Assembly: GCA_028868395.1 (NCBI GenBank) | Contig: JAGWUO010000047.1 | Location: forward strand, 1 to 7,545 | Length of the DNA stretch: 7,545 nucleotides | Direction: 5' to 3' | Origin: Cytophagales bacterium | Lineage (GTDB): Bacteria; Bacteroidota; Bacteroidia; Cytophagales; Spirosomataceae | In this document: one piece after another, positions 1 through 7,455 of the stretch | How the letters are laid out: the number at the start of each line of letters is the position of its first letter | Position numbering within the stretch: the first letter of the stretch is position 1 | The notes under the pieces: generated by a model | Told to the model about the DNA's origin: nothing | The model's input: only the letters and a program-made list of their open reading frames with translations | The model's database searches: none | Made by a program: the position numbers and the translations under genes

Positions 1-772
1 TTGCAGGATAAATACCGATAGCATCATTTCCTTTAGCTTCAATAAAACGAGGTGTTGTACTTCCTGTGGCTACTAAAACTGCATCAAAATCATTCGTTAA
101 ATTAGTTAGTTTCTCCGCGGTTCCGATATTTGCATTAGTAATGAAGGTTATTCCCTCTTGTTTCATTACTTCTACTCGGCGAGTAACTACCGATTTATCT
201 AATTTGAAATCTGGAATACCATAGCGTAATAATCCTCCAATTTGATCCGCACGTTCATAAACCGTTACTAAGTGACCAGCTTTATTTAATTGAGCGGCCG
301 CAGCTAAACCTGCTGGACCTGAACCAATCACTGCAATTTTCTTGCCAGTACGTGATTTAGGTATGAATGGAACCACCCACCCCTCAGCATATGCTTTCTC
401 GATAATTGATTTTTCAATCAATTCAATTGCCACAGGAGGTTTATTAATTCCTAATACACAAGCTGATTCACAAGGAGCTGGACAAATACGCCCTGTAAAT
501 TCAGGGAAGTTATTGGTTGTGCTTAGAATATCATATGCGTACTTCCAGTTTTGCTCGTAAACGGCATCATTGAATTCTGGAATAATATTTCCAAGCGGAC
601 ATCCATTATGACAGAATGGAGTACCACAATCCATACAACGACTAGCTTGCGCTTCTGTGTCTGCTGTAGAATTTAGTTGTTCAATTTCTTTGTAATCATT
701 CACACGCTCAGATACGGCTCTTTTAGGAGCTAATTTGCGGTCAATTTCCAAAAATCCTGTAGGCTTACCCAT
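1..772 (-). CDS. gltD: Glutamate synthase small (beta) subunit, N-terminal 257 residues, cut by the left window edge
   Basis: This subunit takes electrons from NAD(P)H through FAD and passes them over [4Fe-4S] clusters to the large subunit, in the cytoplasm. The start is the ATG at 772-770, 6 nt after the gltB stop, and the frame stays open to the window edge. Visible are the N-terminal cysteine-rich segment (Cys46, Cys49, Cys54, Cys58 in CMDCGTPFCHNGC, then Cys97, Cys101, Cys105 in CPAPCESAC), which in this family binds the two [4Fe-4S] clusters, and the FAD-binding Rossmann motif GSGPAG at residues 150-155, followed by the acidic strand end VYE at 171-173. The RYGIPDFKLDK segment (183-193) is typical of GltD and related oxidoreductases. 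The family is usually about 470-490 residues, so the NAD(P)H-binding half lies outside. Residue identity and position after gltB make the call firm. Related proteins (the PreT/NADPH-oxidoreductase group) share the fold, but the operon context decides for GltD. Confidence 0.97.
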   Translation of the reverse strand, partial: MGKPTGFLEIDRKLAPKRAVSERVNDYKEIEQLNSTADTEAQASRCMDCGTPFCHNGCPLGNIIPEFNDAVYEQNWKYAYDILSTTNNFPEFTGRICPAPCESACVLGINKPPVAIELIEKSIIEKAYAEGWVVPFIPKSRTGKKIAVIGSGPAGLAAAAQLNKAGHLVTVYERADQIGGLLRYGIPDFKLDKSVVTRRVEVMKQEGITFITNANIGTAEKLTNLTNDFDAVLVATGSTTPRFIEAKGNDAIGIYPA

Positions 773-778
773 TCTATC

Positions 779-3700
779 TTATTTTAAATCTACTTTAATA
801 TCTTGATACACTCTGTCTTTGTCTGCTAACACGTCTGAAATGCTTAATTTTCTAGAACTTAAGGCATTTTTATAGTCGATTGGCAATACTTTTTTGAACT
901 GGCTCGCTAAGGCATTGAAATTATCAAATACTTGTTTTCCTTTTACGGAACCAGTCAAGCCAACGTGCTTTTCCAAATACATCAAAATGATGTTTTTATC
1001 TTCAGGCGTCAATTCTGTGATTTCAACCATTTCGCGATTTACTTTCGCTTCAAAGGTATTTTGCTCATCTAAGATGTAAGCAACCCCTCCTGACATACCT
1101 GCGCCAAAATTTCGGCCTGTATTTCCTAAAATGATTACCAAACCACCCGTCATATATTCACAACCGTGATCACCTATGCCTTCTACCACTACTTTAGCCC
1201 CTGAGTTTCTCACACAGAAACGTTCTCCTGCCATTCCGGCTAAATATGCTTCACCTGAAGTTGCACCATAGAATGAAACGTTACCGACAATAGAATTCTC
1301 AGCTGCTTTGAAAGAAGCATCTGGTGATGGATAGGCCACTAAAGTTGCCCCACAAAGACCCTTACCCACATAATCATTCGCATCTCCTTCGATTTCGAAT
1401 TTGATACCTTTTACGGAAAACGCGCCAAATGATTGTCCCGCCGTCCCTTTGAATTTGATGTTGATAGTATCGGTAGGTAATCCTTTCTCTCCGTATTTCT
1501 TCGTAATCTCATTGGATAAGATCGTACCTACTGAACGGTTTACGTTAATGATAGCTAATTCACCATTAACAACTTGACCTTTATCAATCGCAGGTTGAGC
1601 TATTTTTAGTAACTCCCAATCTAATTGATCTGCTAAGCCGTGATCTTGTTCTTCAGACTTGTATACAGCTACCCCTTCTTCTAAAACTGCAGGCGCTAAA
1701 ATTGGGCTCAAATCTACATTTTTGAACTTCCAATGTCCTGATAAATCTTTCATTTCTAAAAGATCTACACGACCCACCATTTCTTCTAACCTACGGAAGC
1801 CTAATTCAGCCATAATCTCACGTAATTCCTGAGCTAAGAAGTGGAATAAGTTTACGACGTGATCAGCTTGGCCAGTATATAAAGCTCTTAATTCAGGGTT
1901 TTGTGTTGCCACTCCTACTGGACAGGTATTTAAGTGACACTTACGCATCATAATACAGCCAGCAGTAACAAGAGCTGCTGTTGCAACACCAAATTCTTCC
2001 GCTCCTAATAAGGCAGCCACAGCTATATCCTTACCGGTCTTGATTTGACCGTCTGCTTGAATGGTTACACGACCACGTAATTTGTTTTTTACTAGGGTTT
2101 GGTGCGTTTCCGCTAAACCAAGTTCCCAAGGTAAACCTGCATGACGAATAGATGATAATGGAGATGCTCCTGTTCCACCGTCGTACCCTGCAATTAAGAT
2201 ATGATCAGCGTGCGCTTTAGCTACTCCGGCAGCAATTGTACCTACACCAGCCTCAGAAACAAGTTTCACAGAAATTCTGGCTTCTCTATTCGCATTCTTT
2301 AAGTCAAAAATCAATTGAGCTAAATCTTCGATAGAATAGATATCATGATGCGGTGGAGGGGAAATCAAACCTACACCTGGTGTACTGTGACGCGTTTTAC
2401 CAATCCAATCATCTACTTTATGACCTGGTAATTGACCACCTTCGCCAGGTTTAGCACCTTGCGCCATTTTGATTTGAAGTTCTTTTGCATTCGTTAAATA
2501 ATGCGCCGTAACACCAAAACGTCCAGAGGCTACTTGTTTGATAGCTGAATTCATAGAATCGCCGTTCGCCATCTTTTCAAAACGAATCGGATCTTCTCCA
2601 CCTTCACCTGTATTAGATTTACCACCAATACGGTTCATGGCGATGGCTAATGTAGTGTGAGCCTCGTATGAAATCGATCCAAATGACATCGCACCGGTAG
2701 CAAAACGAGCTAATATATTTTCAACTGGCTCTACCTCATCAATGGAAATAGCTTTGCTTGACTTAAACTTCAATAAACCACGTAGCGTAATAGATTTTTT
2801 GCTTTGGTCATCAATTAGTTGTGCATACTTTTTGTAAACCGAATAATCATTCTGCTTTGTTGCTTGTTGCAATAAGTGAATGGTAGCTGGATTAAATAAG
2901 TGCTCCTCTCCTCTTTGTTTCCATTGATAGATACCCCCTACTTCTAATTTAGGTGAATCTTGCTTTAATAACTGATAGCCTGAAGCATGCTTGATTAGGG
3001 CTTCTTTGGCAATCGTATCAAGGCTAATTCCACCAATACGTGAGATTGAACCACTGAAATACGTATCGACTACCTCTTTACCTAAACCTAGAATTTCAAA
3101 AATTTGAGCTCCTTGGTATGACTGTAAAGTAGAAATGCCCATTTTAGAGAAGATCTTTAATAGCTCCCCATTAACAGCTTTGATATAGTTGTATTCTAAT
3201 TTATCGTAGCTTAAATCCTTGTTGACAAAGCCTTGATCTTTCATGGCTTTTATCGTTTCGAAAGCCATGTAAGGATTCACTGCACTTGCGCCATATCCAA
3301 TCAACGTAGCATAATGGTGCGTTTCCCATACATCACCTGCTTCGATAATGATACCCACTTTTGCTCTCTTCTTTGTACGAATCAAGTGATTATGAACCGA
3401 TGCTAAGGCTAATAGAGATGGAATGGGAGCATGAGAACTATCAATTCCGCGGTCTGTCAATAAAATAATCGAGTATCCATCATCTACTGCATCTTCTGCG
3501 TATTGATTAATACGATCCAAAGCCTTCTTCAACACTCCCTCCTCCTCAGAAGCACGGAAAGTCATGTGAATAGACTTAGTTTGGAAATTTTCGTGATCAA
3601 TCCAACGAATTTTCTCTACCTCTTTATTGCGTAGAACGGGCTGTTGAATCTCGATTTGGCGGCAGTGCGTAGGACTTTCTTCTAATAAATTAGACAAACC

Positions 3701-5347
3701 ACCAATGTCAGATAATAGTGACATGACCATACGCTCGCGAATTGGGTCAATCGGCGGATTCGTTACTTGTGCAAATAATTGCTTGAAATAAGAAGATAAA
3801 TGCTGAGCCTTTTCAGATAAGACAGCTAATGGCGTATCTATACCCATGGAGCCTAAAGCTTCCTTACCTGTCTCAGCCATTTGTGCTAATACAACGCGGA
3901 TATCCTCTGTTGTAAAACCAAAGATTTGTTGTCTAGAAACTAATTCAATGGCTTTCGGTTGTCTGTATTCAGAACCTGCCTCTGGTAGATCTTCAACTCT
4001 AATTTTATTTTTCGATAGCCATTCACCATACGGTTGTTGTTGGCAAATTTTCTCTTTTAGTTCTTCGTCTGGGATGATACGACCTTGCTCCATATCCACT
4101 ACGAACATTTTGCCTGGTTGTAATCGGCCTTTAGAAACAATGGTAGCTGGATCTAGATCCAATACACCTGCCTCAGATGCCATAATAACATGGTCGTCAG
4201 AAGTAACCCAATAGCGAGATGGACGTAAACCGTTTCTATCAAGTGTCGCTCCGATCATTTTTCCATCCGTGAAAGAGATACTGGCAGGACCATCCCAAGG
4301 CTCCATCATAGCAGCATGGTACTCATAGAAATCCTTTTTGTATTTCTCCATGCTTTCATTGCCATCCCAAGCTTCTGGGATTAACATCATCATAACATGA
4401 GGTAAAGAGCGACCGGTTAAATACAATAACTCAATGGCGTTATCTAATATCGCAGAATCGGACTGTCCTAAGCTACAAACCGGAAGAATCATATCTAATT
4501 CTTCTTGGGTGAAGTATTTGCTGGAGAACAAGGCAGATTGCGCTTGCATCCAAGATGAATTACCTTTTACCGTGTTGATCTCTCCATTATGTGCAATAAA
4601 GCGGAATGGTTGAGCTAATTTCCACTCTGGGAACGTGTTGGTAGAGAAACGAGAGTGTACAATGGCCAATGCAGATGTAAAATTCTCCTGGAATAAATCT
4701 AAGAAATAACCTGGAACCTGCATGGTCGTTAACATACCCTTGTAAATAATGGTACGACACGATAAGGATGCGAAGTAGAATTTATTATTTAATCCAGCAA
4801 TGGTTTCATTTAATAACTTGGAAACATATTGTCTGAAGACGTAAAGTTTACGCTCAAAATCAATTTCAGTGGCACAGTCAGCCGGTCTTTCAATAAATAG
4901 CTGTTGAATAGAAGGTTCTGCATTGCCAGAATCAGCCCCCGTGATTTCCGAATTATCAACAGGTACTATTCTGTAACCTAAAACACGCAATCCTAATTTC
5001 TTGGACTTACGTTCGATTACTTCTTTGCATTCCTTGATTAACGTTTCGTCCTTTGGAAAAAACACCATTCCTACTCCATAGTTTCCTAAGGAAGGAAGTG
5101 CGAATCCTAAAGAACTCGTTTCTTCGAGAAAAAATTCATGAGGTAGTTGAACAAGTACACCCGCGCCGTCACCCGAGTTAGGATCACATCCACAAGCCCC
5201 TCTATGATCCATTCGGATCAACATTTTTATCGAATCTTGAACAATGCGATGCGATTTAATACCTTTTAAACTGGCCACAAAACCAATTCCGCAAGCATCA
5301 TGTTCAAATTCTTTTCTGTACAAACCTACTTCATTCGGATTTCTCAT
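779..5347 (-). CDS. gltB: Glutamate synthase large (alpha) subunit, complete
   Basis: At 1522 residues it has the usual size of a bacterial GOGAT large subunit. It hydrolyses glutamine, channels the ammonia, and reductively aminates 2-oxoglutarate to glutamate. The N-terminal Ntn-type amidotransferase domain (about 19-435) begins at Cys19 in HDACGIGF, so an 18-residue propeptide is probably removed to expose the nucleophile. Arg233 (HSRFSTN) and Asn254-Gly255 (HNGEINT) match the glutamine site and oxyanion hole. A central domain follows (about 490-780; NPPIDP starts at 530). The FMN/2-oxoglutarate barrel (about 860-1210) shows GAMSFGSIS at 885-893, NTGEGGED at 912-919, Lys1028 in SVKLVSEAGVG and GYDGGTGASP from 1054. 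The 3Fe-4S cluster cysteines are Cys1131, Cys1137 and Cys1142 (CX5CX4C). The C-terminal GXGXG beta-helix includes GAGMSGG around 1415-1421. No family residue I checked is missing. The ATG at 5347 is chosen because it gives the short propeptide, and a promoter match lies just upstream. It is followed directly by gltD. Confidence 0.98.
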   Translation of the reverse strand: MRNPNEVGLYRKEFEHDACGIGFVASLKGIKSHRIVQDSIKMLIRMDHRGACGCDPNSGDGAGVLVQLPHEFFLEETSSLGFALPSLGNYGVGMVFFPKDETLIKECKEVIERKSKKLGLRVLGYRIVPVDNSEITGADSGNAEPSIQQLFIERPADCATEIDFERKLYVFRQYVSKLLNETIAGLNNKFYFASLSCRTIIYKGMLTTMQVPGYFLDLFQENFTSALAIVHSRFSTNTFPEWKLAQPFRFIAHNGEINTVKGNSSWMQAQSALFSSKYFTQEELDMILPVCSLGQSDSAILDNAIELLYLTGRSLPHVMMMLIPEAWDGNESMEKYKKDFYEYHAAMMEPWDGPASISFTDGKMIGATLDRNGLRPSRYWVTSDDHVIMASEAGVLDLDPATIVSKGRLQPGKMFVVDMEQGRIIPDEELKEKICQQQPYGEWLSKNKIRVEDLPEAGSEYRQPKAIELVSRQQIFGFTTEDIRVVLAQMAETGKEALGSMGIDTPLAVLSEKAQHLSSYFKQLFAQVTNPPIDPIRERMVMSLLSDIGGLSNLLEESPTHCRQIEIQQPVLRNKEVEKIRWIDHENFQTKSIHMTFRASEEEGVLKKALDRINQYAEDAVDDGYSIILLTDRGIDSSHAPIPSLLALASVHNHLIRTKKRAKVGIIIEAGDVWETHHYATLIGYGASAVNPYMAFETIKAMKDQGFVNKDLSYDKLEYNYIKAVNGELLKIFSKMGISTLQSYQGAQIFEILGLGKEVVDTYFSGSISRIGGISLDTIAKEALIKHASGYQLLKQDSPKLEVGGIYQWKQRGEEHLFNPATIHLLQQATKQNDYSVYKKYAQLIDDQSKKSITLRGLLKFKSSKAISIDEVEPVENILARFATGAMSFGSISYEAHTTLAIAMNRIGGKSNTGEGGEDPIRFEKMANGDSMNSAIKQVASGRFGVTAHYLTNAKELQIKMAQGAKPGEGGQLPGHKVDDWIGKTRHSTPGVGLISPPPHHDIYSIEDLAQLIFDLKNANREARISVKLVSEAGVGTIAAGVAKAHADHILIAGYDGGTGASPLSSIRHAGLPWELGLAETHQTLVKNKLRGRVTIQADGQIKTGKDIAVAALLGAEEFGVATAALVTAGCIMMRKCHLNTCPVGVATQNPELRALYTGQADHVVNLFHFLAQELREIMAELGFRRLEEMVGRVDLLEMKDLSGHWKFKNVDLSPILAPAVLEEGVAVYKSEEQDHGLADQLDWELLKIAQPAIDKGQVVNGELAIINVNRSVGTILSNEITKKYGEKGLPTDTINIKFKGTAGQSFGAFSVKGIKFEIEGDANDYVGKGLCGATLVAYPSPDASFKAAENSIVGNVSFYGATSGEAYLAGMAGERFCVRNSGAKVVVEGIGDHGCEYMTGGLVIILGNTGRNFGAGMSGGVAYILDEQNTFEAKVNREMVEITELTPEDKNIILMYLEKHVGLTGSVKGKQVFDNFNALASQFKKVLPIDYKNALSSRKLSISDVLADKDRVYQDIKVDLK

Positions 5348-5380
5348 AGGAAACTATAAATATTCTAATAATAATGATAA

Positions 5381-5409
5381 CAAATTTAAAATAGCTGAGT
5401 GTGTTCAAA
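5381..5409 (-). promoter_or_regulatory. Bacteroidota-type promoter for gltBD
   Basis: Read on the minus strand, a TTTG (-33 element, 5409-5406) is followed after 17 nt by TAAATTTG (-7 element, 5388-5381). This fits the known Bacteroidota sigma-A consensus TTTG-N17-23-TAnnTTTG with all fixed positions matched. Transcription would be expected to start near 5375, giving a 5' leader of roughly 28 nt before the gltB ATG at 5347. The leader is A/T-rich and has no Shine-Dalgarno sequence, as is common in this phylum. The match is visible in the sequence; the start point is inferred. Confidence 0.7.
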
Positions 5410-5419
5410 AAGCTATTTC

Positions 5420-5436
5420 AGGTAGATAATATACCT
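5420..5436. promoter_or_regulatory. 17-bp imperfect palindrome upstream of the gltB promoter (candidate operator)
   Basis: The plus-strand sequence AGGTAGATAATATACCT is a near-palindrome about one centre base: seven of eight base pairs are symmetric, with 5-bp perfect arms AGGTA/TACCT. Its near edge lies 10 nt upstream of the -33 element and its centre is about 53 bp upstream of the inferred start of transcription, a place typical of activator sites. The regulator is unknown. In an AT-rich intergenic region some symmetry arises by chance, so the operator role is inference. Confidence 0.35.
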
Positions 5437-5462
5437 AATTTCAAATTTAATTAAAAATAAAT

Positions 5463-5540
5463 TTGGCAAAACGATCTAAAGACAAAATATTCTTCTGAAT
5501 TTAAAATATCAGAAAAGCGACACAAAAAATCTTGGCAAAA
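5463..5540. repeat. Two direct copies of a 9-bp sequence flanking the intergenic stem-loop
   Basis: TTGGCAAAA occurs at 5463-5471 and again at 5532-5540, 69 bp apart, in the same orientation. Both lie between the STAS gene and the gltB promoter. They could be paired binding half-sites or chance in an AT-rich background; nothing else in the sequence decides between these. Confidence 0.3.
5491..5516 (-). terminator. Weak stem-loop after the STAS gene, possible terminator of the purC cluster
   Basis: On the minus strand, TTTTCTGA (5516-5509) can pair with TCAGAAGA (5498-5491), giving an 8-bp stem with one G-U pair and a 10-nt A/T loop, followed by the T-rich stretch ATATTTTGTCTTT. It lies 32 nt past the STAS stop codon, where the upstream transcript would be expected to end. 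The stem is short and poor in G/C, so termination may be inefficient and some read-through into gltBD is possible. Confidence 0.4.
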
Positions 5541-5547
5541 TGCTATT

Positions 5548-5982
5548 TTAATCGTAATCCTCTCCGTAGGAATCACCAAATTCGCTCTCTCCTTCTGTAT
5601 CATCCTCATCCTGGAACTCATTTTCCAGATCATTTAAGTAGATCGCATCGACTCCTTCTTGCACCGTATTAAGTAAGGTTAGATTATCAATTTTGGCAGC
5701 ATCTAATCTTTCTGCGATGGGCTCATTTTTGGTTACGACTACAAATAAACCACCTTCATTGGTGCAAATCTTCGTGCCTTTACGGATAGCCGATACACCA
5801 TAACCATCAAGTTCACCTGTTTTAGTGAGGTTTAGAATGATATTAGCATAGTCTTTCTTAAATAATAGACGAATAGCATTTTCTAATTCCTCAGAATTTG
5901 TGGCCGATAATTGTTCAGCTTTCCAATCAATAACGGCATAACTCTCGTTTTGTTCGAGTTGAAATGAATTAACGTTAGACAT
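5548..5982 (-). CDS. Small STAS-domain protein (anti-sigma factor antagonist-like) with acidic C-terminal tail
   Basis: This 144-residue cytoplasmic protein has the SpoIIAA-like STAS pattern: a first strand AVIDWKAEQLSATNS (16-30), a helix ELENAIRLLFKK (32-43), the strand NIILNLTKT (47-55), the loop LDGYGVSAIRKGTK (58-71), the strand GLFVVVTKN (78-86) and a following helix AERLDAAKI (90-98). In classical antagonists this loop is DSSG or DSxG and carries the serine phosphorylated by the partner anti-sigma kinase. Here it reads DGYG (59-62), with a tyrosine at the phosphoserine position, so regulation by serine phosphorylation is unlikely by that route. Residues 118-144 form a highly acidic tail with 14 Asp/Glu in 27. 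The ATG at 5982 overlaps the end of purC by 8 nt and is preceded by a run of A, which suits this phylum. No anti-sigma kinase lies nearby. The domain assignment is firm; the partner and process are unknown. Confidence 0.85.
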   Translation of the reverse strand: MSNVNSFQLEQNESYAVIDWKAEQLSATNSEELENAIRLLFKKDYANIILNLTKTGELDGYGVSAIRKGTKICTNEGGLFVVVTKNEPIAERLDAAKIDNLTLLNTVQEGVDAIYLNDLENEFQDEDDTEGESEFGDSYGEDYD

Positions 5983-6907
5983 TTTTTAAATACTGTATGG
6001 TGTTTGTGTAAATACGGTTAGTTAAATCTTCTTGAGGTTCTTTTTTAAAAGTAAGGCCTGTGATTTCCTCGTAAAGTAGAATGTATCGTTCTGAAATTTG
6101 TTGAACAAAATCATCCGTAATCGTAGGAATACTTTGACCCTCCTTTCCTTGAAAACCATTGGCTATAAGCCATTCTCTTACAAATTCTTTGGATAATTGC
6201 TTCTGCGCTAATCCTTTAGCAAACAATTCTGCATAAGGTTCTTTATAGAAATAACGAGAGGAATCTGGCGTGTGGATTTCGTCCATCAACATGATTTTCC
6301 CGTTGTACAGGCCAAACTCATATTTTGTATCCACTAAAATTAAATTCTTTTCAGAGGCCATTTCCTGTCCTCTTTGAAACAATCGATGGGTAATAGCACA
6401 TAATGCATCCATGTGTTCTTTCGAAACAATCCCTTGTTGAATGATTGCATCTACAGAAATATCTTCATCATGCCCCTCACTAGCTTTAGTGGTAGGAGTT
6501 ATAATAGGTGAAGGTAATTGTTGATTTTCAACAAGCCCATCAGGTAAGGTAACTCCACATACCTCCCGTTTACCTGATTTGTATTCTCTCCAAAGATGAC
6601 CCACTAAATACCCTCTAATGACCATTTCAATGGCAAATGGTTCACATTTTAATCCAAATGCAGCATTAGGATCTGGTGTGGCCAATAACCAGTTGGGTAC
6701 GATATCAGCTGTTTTCTGCAAAAAATAACTAGCAATTTGGTTTAGAACCTGACCTTTATAAGGTATTAATTTAGGTAATACAACATCAAAAGCAGAGATA
6801 CGATCCGATGTAATCATTAATAAATGGTCTCCTATTCCGTATACATCACGCACTTTTCCTTTATAAAAAGAGGTCTGATTAGGGAATTGATATGGTGCTT
6901 GAATCAT
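5975..6907 (-). CDS. purC: Phosphoribosylaminoimidazole-succinocarboxamide synthase (SAICAR synthase)
   Basis: It joins CAIR and aspartate with ATP to make SAICAR, a late step in de novo synthesis of IMP, in the cytoplasm. At 310 residues it belongs to the longer class resembling yeast Ade1 (about 306) rather than the roughly 237-residue E. coli type. Visible family motifs are the nucleotide-binding start FYKGKVRDVY (14-23), SDRISAFDVVLP (34-45), the signature EMVIRGYLVGHLWREY (94-109), the substrate segment TPTTKASEGHDEDIS (137-151), the second signature LVDTKYEFG (191-199) and the nearby DEIHTPDSSRYF (209-220). The ATG at 6907 places the first motif at the expected distance and lies 11 nt after the upstream stop. 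Its last codons overlap the STAS gene start by 8 nt. No key motif is missing. Confidence 0.97.
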   Translation of the reverse strand: MIQAPYQFPNQTSFYKGKVRDVYGIGDHLLMITSDRISAFDVVLPKLIPYKGQVLNQIASYFLQKTADIVPNWLLATPDPNAAFGLKCEPFAIEMVIRGYLVGHLWREYKSGKREVCGVTLPDGLVENQQLPSPIITPTTKASEGHDEDISVDAIIQQGIVSKEHMDALCAITHRLFQRGQEMASEKNLILVDTKYEFGLYNGKIMLMDEIHTPDSSRYFYKEPYAELFAKGLAQKQLSKEFVREWLIANGFQGKEGQSIPTITDDFVQQISERYILLYEEITGLTFKKEPQEDLTNRIYTNTIQYLKNV

Positions 6908-6918
6908 GGTTTGGCTAA

Positions 6919-7455
6919 TTAATAGATAAGATTTTTCTGCTTTTTCTTCATTAAATCAAGTAAAGATAAGGCTTCCTGCGTATTTATTTTTTGAGTTTGG
7001 CTGATCATTTGTGCAGAAGTGGATTGTTTCTTCAATTTGTTCTGAGGAAAATTGATTGCGTACAATTCATATGCTTTCACAAGTGTATCCATATTACCGT
7101 TTTGAATAATGGACCGATGTAGATCAGCATATCCTTCTTTTAAATGACCATTCATAGCCATAAAATAACTGTATAAAATATCATTAGTAATACTATGATC
7201 TTTTATGAAACTAGAATTAGTCAGGTTTGTGTTATGATGCGTTCTTAATTCTAAAATGGCAATAACGTGTTCAATTTCTGGATTGGTAAAAATCGATGAT
7301 TTTTGAATTTGCTTCGCATGAATTAATGCTTGATTATAGTGTTGCGAACTTAGTTGTTTGTTCAATTGCACTATTTGAGCATTATATTCTTCTGATGATT
7401 TCGAAAATAAACCATCATAAAATAAAAGGAAGATATAAAACAAGGTTGAGAACAT
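6919..7455 (-). CDS. Uncharacterised 178-residue protein with hydrophobic N-terminus and TPR-like helices
   Basis: I do not recognise the family. Residues 1-17 are strongly hydrophobic and aromatic (MFSTLFYIFLLFYDGLF) without an N-terminal positive charge or a clear cleavage site, so a membrane anchor is more likely than a cleaved signal peptide. The rest is predicted by eye to be mostly helical and soluble. Two segments, about 27-50 (LNKQLSSQHYNQALIHAKQI) and about 94-118 (the part starting LYSYFMAMNGHLKEGYADLH), have the spacing of helix pairs seen in tetratricopeptide repeats, suggesting a protein-binding scaffold. The C-terminus is lysine-rich (KKKQK at 170-174). The ATG at 7455 directly follows the stop of the upstream gene and is the only Met before residue 99, so the start is fairly safe and translation is probably coupled. 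It lies 11 nt before purC, which points to co-transcription rather than to a purine function. Confidence 0.7.
   Translation of the reverse strand: MFSTLFYIFLLFYDGLFSKSSEEYNAQIVQLNKQLSSQHYNQALIHAKQIQKSSIFTNPEIEHVIAILELRTHHNTNLTNSSFIKDHSITNDILYSYFMAMNGHLKEGYADLHRSIIQNGNMDTLVKAYELYAINFPQNKLKKQSTSAQMISQTQKINTQEALSLLDLMKKKQKNLIY

Noticed and set aside
342..560. Plus-strand open frame of 72 codons
   Set aside because: It is antisense to the cysteine-rich and FAD-binding part of gltD, where the minus-strand reading matches the family residue by residue.
773..778. Possible promoter or terminator between gltB and gltD
   Set aside because: Only 6 nt separate the genes, with no stem-loop or promoter pattern, so they are read as one operon.
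894..1079. Plus-strand open frame of 61 codons
   Set aside because: Antisense shadow of the C-terminal part of gltB, with no family features or own regulatory signals.
3846..4214. Plus-strand open frame of 122 codons inside gltB
   Set aside because: It lies wholly antisense to the conserved amidotransferase-to-central region of gltB, whose reading is certain, and its translation shows no recognisable domain.
5244..5429. Plus-strand open frame of 61 codons spanning the gltB start
   Set aside because: It is antisense to the gltB N-terminus and runs through the gltB promoter; composition in its intergenic part is simple A/T-rich sequence.
5441..5460. A/T-rich symmetric sequence near TTAATTAA-like bases as a possible operator
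   Set aside because: Such low-complexity symmetry is expected in A/T-rich intergenic DNA and it has no G/C-containing arms, unlike the palindrome at 5420-5436.
5451..5633. Minus-strand open frame of 60 codons overlapping the STAS gene end
   Set aside because: It is an alternative frame of the STAS acidic tail plus noncoding sequence; the STAS frame is well supported and this product has no recognisable features.
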